Shown here in pieces: positions 8,351 through 17,633 of a stretch of 64,000 bases of DNA. Position 1 is the stretch's first letter, and each line of letters starts with the position of its first letter. Both the position numbers and the translations under genes were made by a program. Location of the stretch: contig NZ_CP017946.1 in the NCBI RefSeq assembly GCF_003952665.1, positions 4,731,001-4,795,000 on the forward strand, read 5' to 3'. The DNA is from Bosea sp. Tri-49. Lineage in GTDB: Bacteria; Pseudomonadota; Alphaproteobacteria; Rhizobiales; Beijerinckiaceae. A model generated the notes under the pieces. It was not told the DNA's origin. It saw nothing but the letters and a program-made list of their open reading frames with translations, and searched no databases.

Positions 8351-10132
8351 ATGATGGAAGGCCCGCGGCCCGTGGATCGGGAACGGCGTGTGCAGGCCGG
8401 GCTGGTCGATCTGCTCTTTCGCCAGTCCCGCGCGATCCTGCTCGCCAACTTCGTCATTCCCTGGCCGGTCGCCTACGTGCTGCGCGAGGCGGTGCCAGGA
8501 GAGCAGCTCCTGGTCTGGATCGGCGCGATCTATGCGCTGACCGGCGCTCGCCTCCTGCTGGCCCGCGGCTATGCCAGGCGTGGCGCTGATGCTGGTGACC
8601 CGCATGTCTGGGCCCGTCGTTTTGCCGCGCTTTCGATCCTGTCGAGCTTGCTCTGGGGGGCGATCGGCTGGATCGGCTTCGTGCCAGAGCAGCCACATCT
8701 GATCGCCTTCATCTGCATCGTGCTGACGGGCATGTCGGGTGGGGCAGTGCCGTCGCTTTCGGCCTATCCGCCGGCCTATGCCGGCCTACTCGTCGCGATG
8801 CAGCTGCCCTTCGTGCTGCGCTGCCTGCAGCAGGATGAGGCGATCTACTCGGTTTATCTGACCTTCGCCGCCTGCCTGGCCGGCGTCTATCTCTATTACA
8901 GCCTCATCACCTACAGGACGCTCAGGGAGACGGTATCACTGCGCTTCGAGAATCTGGCGCTAGTCGAGGGGCTCGAGCGCGAGCGCGACCGTGCAACGGC
9001 TGCCGACCGGGCCAAGACGCGCTTCCTCGCCGCCGCCAGCCATGATCTGCGCCAGCCGATCAATGCGGCCGCCCTGTTCACGGCGAGCCTTGCGGCCTTT
9101 GCCCGCCGCGGCGACGTCAAGGCCGCGGCGGCGAAGGGCATCGCCGAGAAGCTCGAAGCGGCGCTCGCCTCGCTCGGCGGATTGCTCCACGGGCTGATCG
9201 ACGTGTCGCGGCTCGATGCCAGTCTCATCCCGGTCCGCCGGGAACCGATCTCCCTGCTGCGGATGCTGAGCGGCTTGCGCGAGGAGTTTTCGCCGCAGGC
9301 GCAGCAGCGCGGCATCGATCTGCGCTTTGTCGCCAGCAATGCCTGGGTGGAGAGCGATCCGGTCCTGCTCAAGCGGATCCTCGACAATTTCCTCTCGAAC
9401 GCCCTGCGCTACGCGCCTGGTGGCCGCGTGCTGATCGGCTGCCGGCGCCGCGGCGGGGCCATGGAGATCCAGATCGTCGATACCGGACCAGGCATTGCGG
9501 CCGATCAGCATCAAGCCGTGTTCGAGGAGTTCGCCCAGCTCGATAACCCGCAGCGCGACCGCGAGCAGGGACTCGGCCTTGGCCTCGCCATCGTGCGACG
9601 CCTCGGGGACCTGCTTGGGCACCGGATCGGGCTGAGCTCCGCGCCCGGAAAGGGCTCGACCTTCTCGGTGCGAGTGCCGTTCGCTCCGCCCGCCTTGGTG
9701 AATCCGGCGCCTGTACGCAATAGGGCGTCACGCGCGAAGCTCGGCATCATGGTGCTGGACGACGATATGCCGGTGCTCGATGGCATCGCGATGCTGCTGG
9801 CGGCCTGGGGTTACGAATCCTTTGCCGGGCGCGATGTCGAAGCACTGTGCCGCCGCCACGCTGGGGCCGGCCAGCAGCCCGTGCACCTAATCATTGCCGA
9901 CTATCGGCTCGGGGGCGGGATGAGCGGCAGCGAGGCGATCGCGCAGCTGATCGAGCACCTCGGCTATCCCGTGCCGGCGTTGATCGTGACCGGCGATACC
10001 TCGCCGGAGCGTTTACGCGAGTTGACTGCGACCGGCCACACAGTGCTGCACAAGCCGGTCGCGCCGGAGCGCCTGCAGGCTGCGATCGGCGATGCGGTTC
10101 GGGGCGAGGTGGTGTCGGCACGTTCCGGCTGA
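8351..10132 (+). CDS. Hybrid sensor histidine kinase/receiver protein
   Basis: 593-residue membrane kinase. An N-terminal region of about six transmembrane segments (residues 20-190) is followed by a short coiled coil. The dimerisation/phosphoacceptor domain has His231 in AASHDLRQPI. The ATPase domain shows N-box residues in LDNFLSNALRYAP, then DTGPGI and a glycine-rich GLGLGLAIV. A C-terminal receiver has Asp517 in IIADYRLGGG. The start at 8351 has GGAG seven bases upstream; the frame runs back to 8264 but would overlap the divergent regulator. No PAS domain is seen, so sensing probably lies in the membrane part. Confidence 0.9.
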   Translation: MMEGPRPVDRERRVQAGLVDLLFRQSRAILLANFVIPWPVAYVLREAVPGEQLLVWIGAIYALTGARLLLARGYARRGADAGDPHVWARRFAALSILSSLLWGAIGWIGFVPEQPHLIAFICIVLTGMSGGAVPSLSAYPPAYAGLLVAMQLPFVLRCLQQDEAIYSVYLTFAACLAGVYLYYSLITYRTLRETVSLRFENLALVEGLERERDRATAADRAKTRFLAAASHDLRQPINAAALFTASLAAFARRGDVKAAAAKGIAEKLEAALASLGGLLHGLIDVSRLDASLIPVRREPISLLRMLSGLREEFSPQAQQRGIDLRFVASNAWVESDPVLLKRILDNFLSNALRYAPGGRVLIGCRRRGGAMEIQIVDTGPGIAADQHQAVFEEFAQLDNPQRDREQGLGLGLAIVRRLGDLLGHRIGLSSAPGKGSTFSVRVPFAPPALVNPAPVRNRASRAKLGIMVLDDDMPVLDGIAMLLAAWGYESFAGRDVEALCRRHAGAGQQPVHLIIADYRLGGGMSGSEAIAQLIEHLGYPVPALIVTGDTSPERLRELTATGHTVLHKPVAPERLQAAIGDAVRGEVVSARSG

Positions 10133-10510
10133 TGAAGCGAAGCAGCACCGGGCCCGTTTGCATCGCAAAGTTGCATAATCGCCGCGCTGCCACAGCATTC
10201 AGCGTCTGGATGCGTCGAGGGACTCCATTTCGAGCGGAGCATTTGCTATCGCTTCAGGTGAAGAGCAGTGGCTCATCGAGGTCGACTTTGCCTAAGTAAA
10301 TACCGGTCTCAATCCAGGTTCACCCGTGCTGTCCGATGGCAACATGCCGTCGGCGCATGATTCTGTTCATCGGGTGGTGGCAAGAGACCGGTTTGGCATT
10401 GTCAGCCCGTGCCTCGAGCAGCTCCGCTGTCTCGGCTCTTCAGCCGCCCGAAACATCGCCACGCCGCGCCCGCAAGGGTTTTCTCGCGCATCGCCTTGGT
10501 GGACTTCCGA
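10133..10510. other. Gene-free interval of about 380 bases
   Basis: No convincing gene is seen here. A 55-codon frame overlaps the kinase stop codon (TGATG at 10130) and ends at 10299, but its composition is unlike a protein and it is not supported. The stretch looks less GC-rich than its surroundings. Confidence 0.5.
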
Positions 10511-11164
10511 ATGGAAGACCAAGACGGTATGTGCAATGTACTTCGGGTCCGATGGACCATCGTTCCCCTGACAGCTCCTCAGCCTAGGTTTGTTTGCAGC
10601 GGGTGTGGAGGATTGAGAGCCTTTCAATCCAGCGGCAAAATCCGGCTCAACGCCAACGGTCGCAAGCTCGATGCGTGGCTCATCTACAAGTGCTCGACCT
10701 GCGAGCAGACGTGGAACCGGCCGATCTTCGAGCGGCGAAATGTCCGCGACATCGATCCTCTCGTCCTGGAAGCGCTGCAGTCCAATGATCTGCAATGGAT
10801 CCAGAGGGAGACGTTCAACCTCGAAGGTCTGAGGCGCGATTCGCCACGCGTCGATGAATTCTCCGAGTTTAAGATCGAAAAGGACATCCTGCTCGAAACA
10901 GCCAACTGGACGATGTTGGAGCTGGAACTGATGGTTCCGTTTCCGATCGGTACACGCCTTGATCGTCTGCTGGCGTCCGAGCTGAAAATCTCTCGCGCGC
11001 GGCTCCAAACACTTCACGACGGAGGCACGCTTCGGACAAATTCGGACCGTGCCGACATTTTGCGGCGGCGGGTCAAAACCGACACGCGGGTCACGATCGA
11101 CCTTTCCACCGAGGCCGATCGAGGGCAACTCTGGAGACCTTTGGCGACGGGTGGTGCATTGTAG
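10511..11164 (+). CDS. DUF1062 domain-containing protein
   Basis: 217-residue cytoplasmic protein of the DUF1062 family. The N-terminal half has a zinc-ribbon-like pair of CxxC motifs (Cys29/Cys32 in VCSGCGG and Cys61/Cys64 in KCSTC) around the conserved block FQSSGKIRLNANGRKLDAW. The C-terminal part (about 148-196) reads RLDRLLASELKISRARLQTL, resembling an S4-type RNA-binding segment. The ATG at 10511 has GGTGGA seven bases upstream; ATG 10529 fits the family N-terminus equally well. The family has no assigned function. The gene ends just before a strong hairpin terminator. Confidence 0.8.
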   Translation: MEDQDGMCNVLRVRWTIVPLTAPQPRFVCSGCGGLRAFQSSGKIRLNANGRKLDAWLIYKCSTCEQTWNRPIFERRNVRDIDPLVLEALQSNDLQWIQRETFNLEGLRRDSPRVDEFSEFKIEKDILLETANWTMLELELMVPFPIGTRLDRLLASELKISRARLQTLHDGGTLRTNSDRADILRRRVKTDTRVTIDLSTEADRGQLWRPLATGGAL

Positions 11165-11169
11165 CCTGC

Positions 11170-11198
11170 CGCGAAGGCCTGAATCTCAGGCCTTCGCG
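11170..11198. terminator. Bidirectional hairpin terminator
   Basis: A perfect 13-base-pair stem (CGCGAAGGCCTGA paired with its reverse complement) encloses a three-base ATC loop. It lies between the convergent ends of the DUF1062 gene and the peptide permease gene. No long T-run follows on either side, but position and stem strength make it a good shared terminator. Confidence 0.7.
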
Positions 11199-11272
11199 AT
11201 GTCACGTTTCATCTGCGGCAGACGCTCTGACCGGCGGGTCGGAAAGCCGGCCCGGCATTCGCATTCCATCCT

Positions 11273-12214
11273 TCAGATCACGCGGCGTGGGTCGAGCGCA
11301 TCGCGCAGGCCGTCGCCGATGAAGTTGATCGACAGAACGGTCAGGAAGATCGCTGCGCCCGGGAACAGGGCCCAGTGCGGCGCCGTATCGAGATGGTCCT
11401 TGGCGTCGAAGAGCAGACGTCCCCAGGTCGGAATATCAGGTGGGAAGCCGAGGCCGAGGAAGGAGAGCGTCGATTCCGCGATGATTGCCGAGGAGACCTC
11501 GATCGTCGAGGCGACGATGACCGGGCCAACCGCGTTGGGCAGGATATGGCGCGTCATCTGGCGGAACTTGGTGGCGCCCTGGGCCTTGGCGGCCTCGACG
11601 AATTCCTTCTCCCGCAGCGACAGGAACTGCGCCCGCACCAGCCGGGCGACCGGCATCCAGCGCAGGCCGCCGATGACGACGACGATCAGGATGAAGACAC
11701 CACCCTCGACGCCGAAGACCGCCTTCAGCTGCTCGCGGAACAGGTAGATGATCAGCAGCAGCAGCGGCAGCTGCGGCAGCGACAGGAAGAGATCCGTCAC
11801 CCACATCAGCGCGGGGTCGGCGATCTTGCGCGACATGCCGGCCGAGGCGCCGATCACGACGCCGACGATGGTCGCGACCACCATGGCGGCGAGGCCGACG
11901 GCGAGCGAGATGCGCCCGCCATACATCATCCGCGCCAGGATATCCTGACCGAGATCGTCGGTGCCCAGGGGGTGCGCCCAGGACGGGCCCTGCAGCTGTG
12001 CCGAGAAGTCGATGTCATTGATCGGCACCGGCCAGAGCCAGGGGCCGACGACGACACCGAGGATCAGCAAGGCGAGGATGACGGTGCTTGCCATCGCAAG
12101 GCGATGACGGCGGAAGCGCCGCCAGGTTTCGCGCCCGGGCGAGACCGATACGCTTGCCGCGATCACCGCCGCAACCGGATCAACGGAAGGAGATGCGAGG
12201 GTCGAGCCAGCCAT
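11273..12214 (-). CDS. Peptide/oligopeptide ABC transporter permease, OppC/DppC type
   Basis: 313-residue inner-membrane subunit of a type-I importer. The N-terminal leader helix with FRRHRLAMAS precedes about six transmembrane helices. The cytoplasmic EAA loop is FVEAAKAQGATKFRQMTRHI. The C-terminal part shows FLGLGFPPDIPTWG and INFIGDGLRDALDPR, typical of the DppC/OppC branch. The start overlaps the upstream permease end by 35 bases. No ATPase gene follows; the next feature is a terminator, so the ATP-binding subunits must come from elsewhere. Confidence 0.92.
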   Translation of the reverse strand: MAGSTLASPSVDPVAAVIAASVSVSPGRETWRRFRRHRLAMASTVILALLILGVVVGPWLWPVPINDIDFSAQLQGPSWAHPLGTDDLGQDILARMMYGGRISLAVGLAAMVVATIVGVVIGASAGMSRKIADPALMWVTDLFLSLPQLPLLLLIIYLFREQLKAVFGVEGGVFILIVVVIGGLRWMPVARLVRAQFLSLREKEFVEAAKAQGATKFRQMTRHILPNAVGPVIVASTIEVSSAIIAESTLSFLGLGFPPDIPTWGRLLFDAKDHLDTAPHWALFPGAAIFLTVLSINFIGDGLRDALDPRRVI

Positions 12215-13142
12215 AGAGCAAATCCGCGATGAGGTTGAAGAGGACGACCAGGCAGGCGAAGACGAAGGTGACGGCCATGATCACGGGCGTGTCGTTGGCG
12301 AGGATCGCATCGATCAGCAGCGAACCGATGCCGGGAATCCGGAAGATCTGCTCGGTGACGATGGCGCCGCCGAAGACGGCCGGCATCTGCAGGGCGACGA
12401 GCGTCACCACTGGGATCAGTGCGTTACGCGTGATGTGCCGGAGCGTGACGGTCTTCTCGCCGAGCCCCTTGGCGCGCGCCGTGGTGACATAATCCAGCCG
12501 GATCACGTCGAGCACCGCAGAGCGGACATAGCGCGTATAGGATGCCGCTTGGAACAGGCCGAGCACGGTGATCGGCATGATCGCCTGGCGGAACATCTCC
12601 CAATACCAGCGCCAGCCGCTCGCGGCGATGTCGGAGCGGTAGACGAAGGGGAACCAGTCGAGCTTGATCGAGAACAGCAGGATCAGCAGCAGGCCGGTGA
12701 AGAAGGTCGGCAGCGAGAAGCCGACGAAGGCGAGCGTGTTGGCGATCTGGTCGAAGACCGAATAGGGCCGCGTCGCCGCATAGATCCCGACCGGTAGCGC
12801 GATGCAGAGCGCCAGGATCTGCGAGGTGCCGACGACGAAGAGCGTGGTTGGCACGCGCTGCAGGATCAGGTCGTCGACATTGATGCGACTGGCGAAGGAG
12901 AAGCCCCAGTCACCCTGCGCCATCGCCGACAGCCAGCGCAGATAGCGCACCATGACCGGGTCGTTGAGGCCGAAGCTGGCCCGCAGGGCCTCGCGTACTT
13001 CGGGCGGGACGTTGGGGTTCGTCGCCATCTCCGAGAACGGATCGCCCGGCGCCAGCGCCAGGACCGTGAACAGGATCAGGCTGATGCCGAGCAGGCTCGG
13101 AATGGCGATCAGCAATCGCCGTAGAAGATAAGTCGCCATCAA
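12180..13142 (-). CDS. Peptide/oligopeptide ABC transporter permease, OppB/DppB type
   Basis: 320-residue inner-membrane permease. It begins with MATYLLRRLLIAIPSLLG, the usual OppB/DppB opening. The periplasmic region carries LAPGDPF and GLNDPVMVRYLRWL. The EAA loop lies around DYVTTARAKGLGEKTV, and the protein ends with LLYGWLDPRI. It lies between the binding-protein gene (136 bases upstream) and the second permease, forming a three-gene operon. The substrate is probably a peptide or other di/oligomeric solute. Confidence 0.93.
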   Translation of the reverse strand: MMATYLLRRLLIAIPSLLGISLILFTVLALAPGDPFSEMATNPNVPPEVREALRASFGLNDPVMVRYLRWLSAMAQGDWGFSFASRINVDDLILQRVPTTLFVVGTSQILALCIALPVGIYAATRPYSVFDQIANTLAFVGFSLPTFFTGLLLILLFSIKLDWFPFVYRSDIAASGWRWYWEMFRQAIMPITVLGLFQAASYTRYVRSAVLDVIRLDYVTTARAKGLGEKTVTLRHITRNALIPVVTLVALQMPAVFGGAIVTEQIFRIPGIGSLLIDAILANDTPVIMAVTFVFACLVVLFNLIADLLYGWLDPRISFR

Positions 13143-13278
13143 GGGTTCCCGTGAAGCGGGGTGTCGCCGGAGCGAGCCGATGGCGATGAGACACCAACGG
13201 ACCGGATCGGCTCTAGCGGAAGCGGCAGAGGGCCGTTCGCGGACGATATCGGTCGTCCGCGAGCGGATTTAGCCAGCT

Positions 13279-15066
13279 TCAGCTGCGATACCAGGCAGCC
13301 ACGTTCCAGGTGTCGACGTCCCAGCCGCTGTGGTCGTGCATCAGGTTGGTCACCGAGGCGGCGACGCGGGTGCGCGAGAGCAGCGGCAGGATCACGTTCG
13401 CTTCACAGAAGATCTCGTTGACCTTGATCAGCAGCGCGGCGCGCTTGACCGGGTCGAGCTCCTTCTGGGCAGCCTTGTAGGCCTTGTCAGCCTCCGGGTC
13501 GGAATAACGCGAGACGTTCCGGCCCAGCCACTTGTTCTCCTTGTTGGCGATTTCCCAGGAGACGAACTGGTTGAGGAACCGCTCCGGATCGGGCTGCGGC
13601 TGCGTCGTCGTGTACATCTCCATGTCGACATAGAGCTTGGTGTAGGTGTCGGGATTGGCGACGTCGGAGGAGAAGAACACCGACGCGGTCACCGACTTCA
13701 GCTCGAGGTCGATGCCGACCTTCTGGCAGGCCTGCTTGATGATCGCCTGCGTCTTCTGACGCGGGGCATTGATCGAGGTCTGGTAGACGTATTTGAGCTT
13801 CTTGCCGTCCTTCTCGCGGATGCCGTCGGAGCCCTTCTTGTAGCCGGCGTCGTCGAGGATTTTGTTGGCCTTGTCGACGTTGAACTCGTATTTCAGCTTC
13901 TGCGACTTGAACTGCTTGGGCTCGTTGACGAAGCTCGCCGTCGCGGTGCCGCCACGGCCATAGATGAACTTCTGGATCGAATCCCGGTCGATCAGCAGGT
14001 TGATCGCCTCGCGCACCTTGGGATCAGACAGGGTCGGGTGCTTGGTCTTGATGCTGGAGCGCTCGCCGTCGACCTCGGTCCAGGGATCGGTGGTGTTGAG
14101 GATGATGAATTCGATGTCGCCCGAGGCGACCGCGCTGACCTTGCCGCGGCCGCCGGTCTCCATGCGCTTGAGGACCTCGTCCTCGACCTGCAGGTTCCAG
14201 GCATAATCGAACTCGGCGGTCTGCAGCACGGCGCGCGCCGCCGAGACCGCATCGCCGCCGCCCTTGACCTCGATCGTGTCGAAATGCGGCTGGTTCTTGA
14301 CGTGGTAGTCCTCGTTGCGCGCGCCGATGAGGATGTCGCCCGGTTTGAAGTCGACGAACTTGTACGGGCCGGTGCCGACCGGCTTGAGGTTCGCCGGCGC
14401 CTCGCGCGACTTGGCGCCCTTGTACTCGCCGAAATGGTGCTTCGGAATGATCTGGCCGACGACGCCGACAAAGGGGTCGGCCCAGAACGGGGTGGCTTCC
14501 TTGAAGATGACCTTGACCGTGTGGTCGTCGACCTTCTCGACCTTGATGTTGGTGTAGGAGCCGGTGGTGTAGGCGGCGGTCGCCGGATCGGCGGCGTATT
14601 CCCAGGTGAAGACGACGTCGTCGGCGGTGAAGGGCTTGCCGTCATGCCATTTGACGCCCTGCTTCAGCTTCCACGTCACGACGGTGCCGTCGGCGGAGAG
14701 GCCGCCATTGGCCCGGGTCGGGACCTCGGCCGCGAGTTGCGGGGTGAGATTGCCTTCCTTGTCCCAGCCGGCGAGCGGCTCGAAGAAGATGCGGCCGGCG
14801 ATCTGATCCTTGGTGCCGCTGGCGAAATGCGGGTTGAGCAGCGTCGGCGCTTGCCAGAGCAGGATTTTGAGCGGCCCGCCGCCGCCGGCCTTGGTCGGCT
14901 TGTAAGCGAGCGAGGCCTGCGCCATGGCGACGTCGTTCCACGCCAGGATCTGCGACGCGATCGGCGCCGTGATGCCGACGGCAGCCAATCGCTGAATGAA
15001 GGCACGCCGCGAAACGGCACCATCCTTCACGCCCGCAACCAGCTCGCGCAACTTGTGTTCGTCCAT
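13279..15066 (-). CDS. Peptide ABC transporter substrate-binding protein (SBP family 5)
   Basis: 595-residue periplasmic solute-binding protein of the DppA/OppA class. The N-terminus has a Tat-like signal (SRRAFIQRLAAVGI, residues 19-32) ending near AMAQA at about 50. The family core is visible: LLWQAPTLLNPHFASGTKD, then LKQGVKWHDGKPFTADDVV and GTGPYKF. Its 50-residue Tat leader is long compared with the other binding proteins here. It begins the operon with both permeases. The ligand cannot be read from sequence, but DppA-class proteins usually bind peptides or, in soil bacteria, opines and glycosides. Confidence 0.92.
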   Translation of the reverse strand: MDEHKLRELVAGVKDGAVSRRAFIQRLAAVGITAPIASQILAWNDVAMAQASLAYKPTKAGGGGPLKILLWQAPTLLNPHFASGTKDQIAGRIFFEPLAGWDKEGNLTPQLAAEVPTRANGGLSADGTVVTWKLKQGVKWHDGKPFTADDVVFTWEYAADPATAAYTTGSYTNIKVEKVDDHTVKVIFKEATPFWADPFVGVVGQIIPKHHFGEYKGAKSREAPANLKPVGTGPYKFVDFKPGDILIGARNEDYHVKNQPHFDTIEVKGGGDAVSAARAVLQTAEFDYAWNLQVEDEVLKRMETGGRGKVSAVASGDIEFIILNTTDPWTEVDGERSSIKTKHPTLSDPKVREAINLLIDRDSIQKFIYGRGGTATASFVNEPKQFKSQKLKYEFNVDKANKILDDAGYKKGSDGIREKDGKKLKYVYQTSINAPRQKTQAIIKQACQKVGIDLELKSVTASVFFSSDVANPDTYTKLYVDMEMYTTTQPQPDPERFLNQFVSWEIANKENKWLGRNVSRYSDPEADKAYKAAQKELDPVKRAALLIKVNEIFCEANVILPLLSRTRVAASVTNLMHDHSGWDVDTWNVAAWYRS

Positions 15067-15320
15067 CGTTGATCCCCTCTGCTGATATCGATCAGTCTGA
15101 TCCGAACGAGGCCTTCGCCTCTTTTTTCTTCGTCAGGGGCGGCAGCAAGACATGTGCCACAAAAAGCGTCAACAGGGGTCGTGACGCATCGCCGCCTCTG
15201 CGTGGTCGCCAAGGTGCCGGAACGCTCCCTCACCGTTGCTGGTCGGCCGCCCTAAAATCGCCGCCCACCCCGGCTCTGTCTGCGCCCTGAATCGATCCTT
15301 CCGGTATTGAGGAGACAGAC

Positions 15321-15809
15321 ATGAGGGCACACGCCATCATCGCCGCGGCCGGCATTCTCGGGTCCGTTCCGGTATTCGCCGAGGAGCTTCCGCAGCGCAA
15401 AGCCGGGTTGTGGGAGACCAGATCGAAGGGTGCCGAGGGCGAGACAACCGCCAAGCAATGCGTCGGCCCCGGAACGGACCGCGCCATGCTGGGCGGCATG
15501 ACCGGCGGCGCCTGTTCGAAAATCGAGGTCAAGAAAACTGCGACCGGCTATGCTGTTGCGACCGAGTGCACGATCGGCCAGATCAATGCGGTTGGCAGTA
15601 GCGTCGTCACCGGCGACTTCCAGACGATCGTCCGCACCGAGGGCAGCACCAAGCTCACCGGCATGCCCGGGCAGCCGGGGCCGGTCGAGCGCAAGCTCGT
15701 GGTCGAGGCCAGGCGCGTCGGTGATTGCGGGCCGGGCCAGAAGCCGGGCGACATCATCCTGCCCGACGGCAAGGTGATCTCGATGCCGGGGACTGCTGCG
15801 AAGCCGTAG
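15321..15809 (+). CDS. DUF3617 family exported protein
   Basis: 162-residue protein with a cleavable signal peptide (MRAHAIIAAAGILGSVPVFA). The mature part opens with the family-typical LPQRKAGLWETRSKG and has four cysteines that could form periplasmic disulfides (in KQCVGP, GACSKI, TECTIG and GDCGPG). DUF3617 proteins are widespread in Proteobacteria and their function is not established. It is monocistronic as far as can be seen; the 254-base region between it and the divergent binding-protein gene holds no other gene. Confidence 0.8.
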   Translation: MRAHAIIAAAGILGSVPVFAEELPQRKAGLWETRSKGAEGETTAKQCVGPGTDRAMLGGMTGGACSKIEVKKTATGYAVATECTIGQINAVGSSVVTGDFQTIVRTEGSTKLTGMPGQPGPVERKLVVEARRVGDCGPGQKPGDIILPDGKVISMPGTAAKP

Positions 15810-15946
15810 CGCTTGCTGGTGTCCGCGGCCTCGCGAAAAATTCCTGTTGGCATGTCACAACAGGCCAAGCTGCCTCGTCCTTGTGGAAAGTGCTTCAGCG
15901 GCAATGTCGCCTTTGGGAAGCGCGTGCCACCAGACGAGGACGGACC

Positions 15947-16327
15947 ATGGGACCGGAGAACTTTTTGGCTGATGCGGCGGGTGTCGCTGGACGGCTGCTT
16001 CTGGGCGGGACCTTCGCCTTCGCCGGCCTGCGCAACATCATCAACAGGAATCTGCTGACGAGCCTCATCGGCGCGCGTGGCGTGCCGTTGCCGGCCGCGA
16101 CATTGTGGCTGGGGATCGCCTGGCAGCTCGTCGCCGGCGTCATGATCCTGTGCGGCATTCAGGTCGCGCTGGCGGCGGTGATGCTGCTCGCCTTCCTCGT
16201 GGCCGCGACGCCGATGTTCAACAATTTCTGGGATCACCAGGGTCTGGACCGGGCCAACCGCATCAACGGCTTCGTCGCCAACCTGGCGATCGCGGGCGGT
16301 TTTCTCGCCCTGATCGCTCAGGGCTGA
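15947..16327 (+). CDS. DoxX family membrane protein
   Basis: 126-residue membrane protein with four hydrophobic segments. The first contains the DoxX-type RLLLGGTFAFAGLRNI, and later ones include AATLWLGIAWQLVAGVMILC. The start at 15947 has GAGGA upstream, although the frame opens earlier and overlaps the DUF3617 gene. DoxX-like proteins are linked to redox and quinone-coupled functions in some systems; nothing in the context narrows this down. It is convergent with the mutarotase gene. Confidence 0.8.
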   Translation: MGPENFLADAAGVAGRLLLGGTFAFAGLRNIINRNLLTSLIGARGVPLPAATLWLGIAWQLVAGVMILCGIQVALAAVMLLAFLVAATPMFNNFWDHQGLDRANRINGFVANLAIAGGFLALIAQG

Positions 16328-16332
16328 GCCAT

Positions 16333-16788
16333 TCAGCCGGGCTCACCCGCGATCACACCTTTGCGGAACAGGAAGCAGCCATAGGGGCGGGGGTCGCCGA
16401 CCTGTACCACCGCGAAGGCCTGCTTCGCGGCTTCGTAAAAGGCGAAGCGCTCGATGCCGGCGAGCGGCTGGCTGGGGCCGAGCGCGCGATCGAGTTCGGC
16501 CTGGACCTGGCGCTGGACGTCCGGGATCGCGGCGGCATCATCGACCACCAGCATGCGCCGGGCCGGCTGAGGCTCAAATTCGTCGATCGGCAGCACCGAG
16601 AGGATGGCCCGAGCCGCGCGTGCCATGCTCAGGCCCGGCAGGCGCACCAGCCGGCCGCTGGTGGTGGCGCGCGCGATCTTTTCCGCCGGGTGGTTGGCAT
16701 CGACCAAAGCGAGATCGTCGCCATGGCCCATGGCGGCGAGCACCCAGAGCAGATCGGCGGACAGGACAGGGTCGATATCCTTGAGCAT
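16333..16788 (-). CDS. fucU: RbsD/FucU family sugar mutarotase (L-fucose mutarotase-like)
   Basis: 151-residue cytoplasmic enzyme that interconverts sugar anomers, supplying the beta form to the next enzyme. Family marks are MLKDIDPVLSADLLWVLAAM, then MGHGDDLALVDANHP with the conserved histidine, and the end PYGCFLFRKGVI with the Tyr. The start at 16788 lies one base from the stop of the upstream lactonase gene, so it is translationally coupled. With the lactonase and aldose dehydrogenase it forms the first part of an L-fucose-type oxidative pathway. Confidence 0.88.
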   Translation of the reverse strand: MLKDIDPVLSADLLWVLAAMGHGDDLALVDANHPAEKIARATTSGRLVRLPGLSMARAARAILSVLPIDEFEPQPARRMLVVDDAAAIPDVQRQVQAELDRALGPSQPLAGIERFAFYEAAKQAFAVVQVGDPRPYGCFLFRKGVIAGEPG

Positions 16789-16789
16789 G

Positions 16790-17629
16790 TCACTGGCGTC
16801 CGCGCTGCGAGAGGTAGAGTTTTGCGGCATTGCCGCCGAAGACGGCAGCGCGCTGCGCCTCGGTGAGGCCGGCGAGGAGAATTTCGGCAGCTTCGAGCCA
16901 TTGTGCATAGGAGGCGCGCAGCGTCACCACCGGCCAGTCGCTGCCGAAGATCAGCCGGTCAGGGCCGAAGGTGGCGAGGAGATGCTCGACGACCGGGCGA
17001 AGCGTCTCCGGCGTCCAGTCCGGGCCGGCTTCGGTGACGAGGCCGGAGAGTTTGCAGGTGAGGCTTGGATGCGCTGCGAGCGCGCTCATGCCGTTGCGCC
17101 AGCCGGCGAGGTCGCCGGTGACGAGATCAGGCTTGGCGCCATGGTCGATGACGCAGGCGAGCTCGGGATGCCGCTCCAGCACCGTGAGCATCGGCGCGAT
17201 ATGGTGCGACTTCAGCAGCGCGTCGAAAACGAGGCCATGAGCAATCATCGTTTCGAAGGCTGGCGCCAGTTCAGGGCGCGCTAGCCAGTTGTCGTCGGCG
17301 ATGTCCTGGACCATGGGCCGCAGGCCGACGAGCAGTGGATCGCCGGCCAGGGTAGCGATGCGTTCCGCCGCATTGGGCGCATCGAAATCGGCCCAGCCGA
17401 CGACGCCGGCGACGAAGGGCGTCTTCGCGGCGATCTCGAGCAGGAAGACGGTTTCAGCGTCGGTCGGCGCGGCCTGGACCAGGATGGTGCGATCGATGGC
17501 CTGTGCGGCCAGGAGCGGCGCAAGATCAGCGGGGCCGAAATCGCGATGGATTACGCCTAGCGCCGGCGTCAGCCAGCCATAATCGCCGCGGGCGAGGTTC
17601 CAGAAGTGCTGATGGGCGTCGATGCGCAT
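16790..17629 (-). CDS. Amidohydrolase family lactonase (L-fuconolactonase-like)
   Basis: 280-residue amidohydrolase-2 (TIM-barrel) enzyme, expected to hydrolyse an aldonolactone to the aldonate. The metal-site motif is MRIDAHQHFWN at the N-terminus. Further sites include His175 in CVIDHGAKPD and the late FGSDWPVVTL aspartate. The start at 17629 matches the family MRIDAHQHFW opening; an ATG at 17653 would overlap the upstream gene. It sits between the aldose dehydrogenase and mutarotase genes with gaps of 4 and 1 bases. L-fuconolactone is the best-supported substrate; L-rhamnonolactone or a related lactone is possible. Confidence 0.88.
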   Translation of the reverse strand: MRIDAHQHFWNLARGDYGWLTPALGVIHRDFGPADLAPLLAAQAIDRTILVQAAPTDAETVFLLEIAAKTPFVAGVVGWADFDAPNAAERIATLAGDPLLVGLRPMVQDIADDNWLARPELAPAFETMIAHGLVFDALLKSHHIAPMLTVLERHPELACVIDHGAKPDLVTGDLAGWRNGMSALAAHPSLTCKLSGLVTEAGPDWTPETLRPVVEHLLATFGPDRLIFGSDWPVVTLRASYAQWLEAAEILLAGLTEAQRAAVFGGNAAKLYLSQRGRQ

Positions 17630-17633
17630 GGCG

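Noticed and set aside
10132..10299. A 55-codon frame overlapping the kinase stop
   Set aside because: Coupling by TGATG is suggestive, but the translation is not protein-like and no family or conservation can be shown.
13330..15072. A 580-codon plus-strand frame opposite the peptide-binding protein
   Set aside because: Shadow of a clear SBP family 5 gene; the translation is rich in Arg, Asp, Leu and Val repeats with no domain.
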